Below are positions 5,562-6,292 of a stretch of 6,292 bases of DNA, piece after piece. The stretch lies in assembly GCA_903952885.1 (NCBI GenBank), contig CAJBHE010000049.1, positions 1 to 6,292 on the forward strand, in the 5' to 3' direction. The notes below the pieces were generated by a model that saw nothing but the letters and a program-made list of their open reading frames with translations, ran no database searches and was not told where the DNA came from. This stretch comes from an uncultured Burkholderiales bacterium (lineage in GTDB: Bacteria > Pseudomonadota > Gammaproteobacteria > Burkholderiales > Burkholderiaceae_C). Made by a program: the position numbers and the translations under genes. Within the stretch, counting starts at the first letter, position 1, and each line of letters starts with the position of its first letter.

Positions 5562-5877
5562 CGCCATGCAACAAAAATTCAAGCCGGTTGCTTTCAATCC
5601 TGAGCAAACGGCCGCACAAAAACGTGCATCTGACCCAGCATTTCAAAAGGCTTATGACGCGCTTGAAGACGAATTTGCCGCGCTAGCCGAGCTGCTGAAA
5701 GCTCGCAAAGAAGCAGGACTAACCCAAGCAGATGTGGCTCAACGCATGGGGGTTAGTCAGCCAGTCCTCGCACGCATAGAGTCAAGCTTAGGCAGTCGCA
5801 ACCACGCTCCCTCGCTAAGCACCCTGCGCCGCTATGCACAAGCATGTGGCAAACGTTTGGTCATCAGCATGGTTTGA
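5554..5877 (+). CDS. XRE-family helix-turn-helix antitoxin
   Basis: The product has 107 residues. An N-terminal half rich in Ala, Gln and Lys (NPEQTAAQKRASDPAFQKAYDALEDEFAALAELLKARKEAG) probably wraps the toxin, and an XRE/Cro-C1 helix-turn-helix follows at about residues 46-100: LTQADVAQRMGVSQPVLARIE with recognition helix near 68-76, then a longer turn with SRNHAPSLSTLRRYAQACGKRLVI. The DPAFQKAYDALEDEFA-type segment is common in antitoxins paired with Gp49-like toxins. It should neutralise the upstream toxin and repress the shared promoter, perhaps through the dyad at 5213-5230. The start at 5554 is backed by AGAGG (5543-5547) six bases upstream inside the toxin gene; an ATG at 5566 has no such site. 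The eight-base overlap implies translational coupling. Confidence 0.85.
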   Translation: MTNAMQQKFKPVAFNPEQTAAQKRASDPAFQKAYDALEDEFAALAELLKARKEAGLTQADVAQRMGVSQPVLARIESSLGSRNHAPSLSTLRRYAQACGKRLVISMV

Positions 5878-5888
5878 TGCGAAGACAT

Positions 5889-5918
5889 AAAAAAAACCCC
5901 AAGTTTTGCAACTTGGGG
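5889..5918 (-). terminator. Intrinsic terminator for minus-strand transcripts
   Basis: On the minus strand a 9-bp perfect stem (CCCCAAGTT / AACTTGGGG) closes a GCAA tetraloop of the stable GNRA class and is followed at once by eight T residues. On the plus strand the same stem has a TTGC loop and is followed by CTGAATCC, so it would not work as a standard intrinsic terminator there. The orientation therefore points away from the toxin-antitoxin pair just upstream. No minus-strand protein gene ends here. Confidence 0.8.
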
Positions 5919-5949
5919 CTGAATCCACTTTTGAGGGTGGAGGAGACAA
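5889..5949 (-). ncRNA. Possible small RNA ending at the minus-strand terminator
   Basis: A weak promoter-like pair lies on the minus strand: TTGTGG (5979-5984) and TACACT (5956-5961) with 17 bases between, 3 of 6 and 4 of 6 consensus matches. It would start an RNA near 5949, about 61 bases long. The 5' part contains CTCCTCCACCCTC (5933-5945), a C/U-rich stretch with CCTCC that could pair with Shine-Dalgarno sequences, followed by a short stem (CCAC...GTGG) and then the terminator hairpin. The layout resembles an Hfq- or anti-Shine-Dalgarno-type small RNA, but nothing here proves transcription. The alternative is a terminator that only stops antisense transcripts from the osmC side. Confidence 0.35.
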
Positions 5950-5970
5950 GCAACAAGTGTATGTAATTTT

Positions 5971-5999
5971 TTGTTGCGCCACAACATTTCGCACACAAT
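5971..5999 (+). promoter_or_regulatory. Candidate sigma-70 promoter of the OsmC-family gene
   Basis: TTGTTG (5971-5976) and CACAAT (5994-5999) are 17 bases apart, matching consensus at 3 of 6 and 4 of 6 positions. Transcription would start near 6006, giving a leader of about 24 bases with GGGAG at 6017-6021, eight bases before the ATG at 6030. It overlaps the opposing promoter candidate of the possible small RNA and the right arm of an inverted repeat (GCAACAA 5950-5956, TTGTTGC 5971-5977). Support is modest. Confidence 0.35.
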
Positions 6000-6029
6000 G
6001 AGGGCAATAAATTGATGGGAGAAACACAT

Positions 6030-6292
6030 ATGGAATGCACCGTCAGCTGGACCGGCAACTCGGGTGCCCGCTCTGGCATGGGCTTTATGGCAGAAACAGG
6101 CAGCGGCCATGTGGTGGCCATGGACGGCGCACCCGATGCAGCCAAGCCCGAGAACGGTGGCCAAAACTTAGCCCCGCGCCCGATGGAGCTGTTGTTGGCG
6201 GGCACAGGCGGCTGCACGGCGTATGACGTGGTGCTCATCTTGAAGCGTGGCCGTCACAAGGTGCAAGGCTGCAGTGTGAAGATCACCAGCGA
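6030..6292 (+). CDS. OsmC/YhfA-family protein, N-terminal part (cut by window end)
   Basis: The first 87 residues are present and the gene runs off the window. It begins MECTVSWTGNSGARSGMGFM, continues GHVVAMDGAPDA, then APRPMELLLAGTGGCTAYDVVLILKRGR and VQGCSVKI. The block P-M-E-(L/M)-x-L-x-x-x-G-x-C-(S/T)-A-x-D-V-V-x-I-L-x-(K/R)-x-R is the helix with the first reactive cysteine of OsmC-like proteins, here Cys62, and the wording is close to E. coli YhfA. The second family cysteine is not the one at residue 81 but would be expected in the missing C-terminal half. OsmC relatives reduce organic peroxides as homodimers; YhfA-type members are less well understood. The start ATG at 6030 has GGGAG eight bases upstream. 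Confidence 0.85.
   Translation, partial: MECTVSWTGNSGARSGMGFMAETGSGHVVAMDGAPDAAKPENGGQNLAPRPMELLLAGTGGCTAYDVVLILKRGRHKVQGCSVKITS

Noticed and set aside
5957..6001. Tiny plus-strand frame from GTG 5957 after the GGAGGAG run at 5938-5944
   Set aside because: It is only 14 codons, with too wide a gap to the purine run and no sign of conservation visible from one sequence.

Overview
The window looks like a chromosomal segment of a betaproteobacterium, most likely of the Comamonadaceae type (Limnohabitans, Rhodoferax or Acidovorax relatives). This rests on protein style and gene content: a type II secretion block in the order G-H-I-J-K with a short GspC, a two-ACT-domain IlvA, and a YhfA-like OsmC protein. 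The genus is an inference, not something the sequence proves.

Positions 1-2816 hold part of a type II secretion (general secretory pathway) cluster. Five pseudopilin genes run leftward as a tight operon: gspG, gspH, gspI, gspJ, and gspK cut by the window edge. H/I, I/J and J/K overlap by 1-4 bases. A short gspC runs rightward, divergent from gspG, with almost no space between the two start regions. Together these would supply the periplasmic pseudopilus (G as major subunit, H-I-J-K as tip) and the inner-membrane GspC that contacts the secretin. gspD, E, F, L and M are not in the window.

Positions 2817-3532 hold a HigB/HigA-type toxin-antitoxin pair on the minus strand, toxin first. A perfect interrupted palindrome with 12-bp arms lies just upstream of the toxin. 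The antitoxin gene ends tail to tail with gspC with no base between the stop codons.

Positions 3533-5110 hold ilvA (minus strand), the biosynthetic threonine ammonia-lyase that starts isoleucine synthesis. An AT-rich stretch follows, and then a second, unrelated toxin-antitoxin pair on the plus strand (5235-5877): a Gp49-like RelE-superfamily toxin followed by an XRE-type helix-turn-helix antitoxin. A housekeeping gene is thus flanked on both sides by different addiction modules.

Positions 5878-6292 hold a strong intrinsic terminator that works only for minus-strand transcripts, where no minus-strand protein gene exists to need it. This points to a possible small RNA with a C/U-rich, anti-Shine-Dalgarno-like segment. 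The start of a plus-strand OsmC/YhfA-family gene follows, cut by the window end. No tRNA, rRNA, CRISPR array or insertion sequence was seen. No gene-free stretch exceeds about 150 bases.
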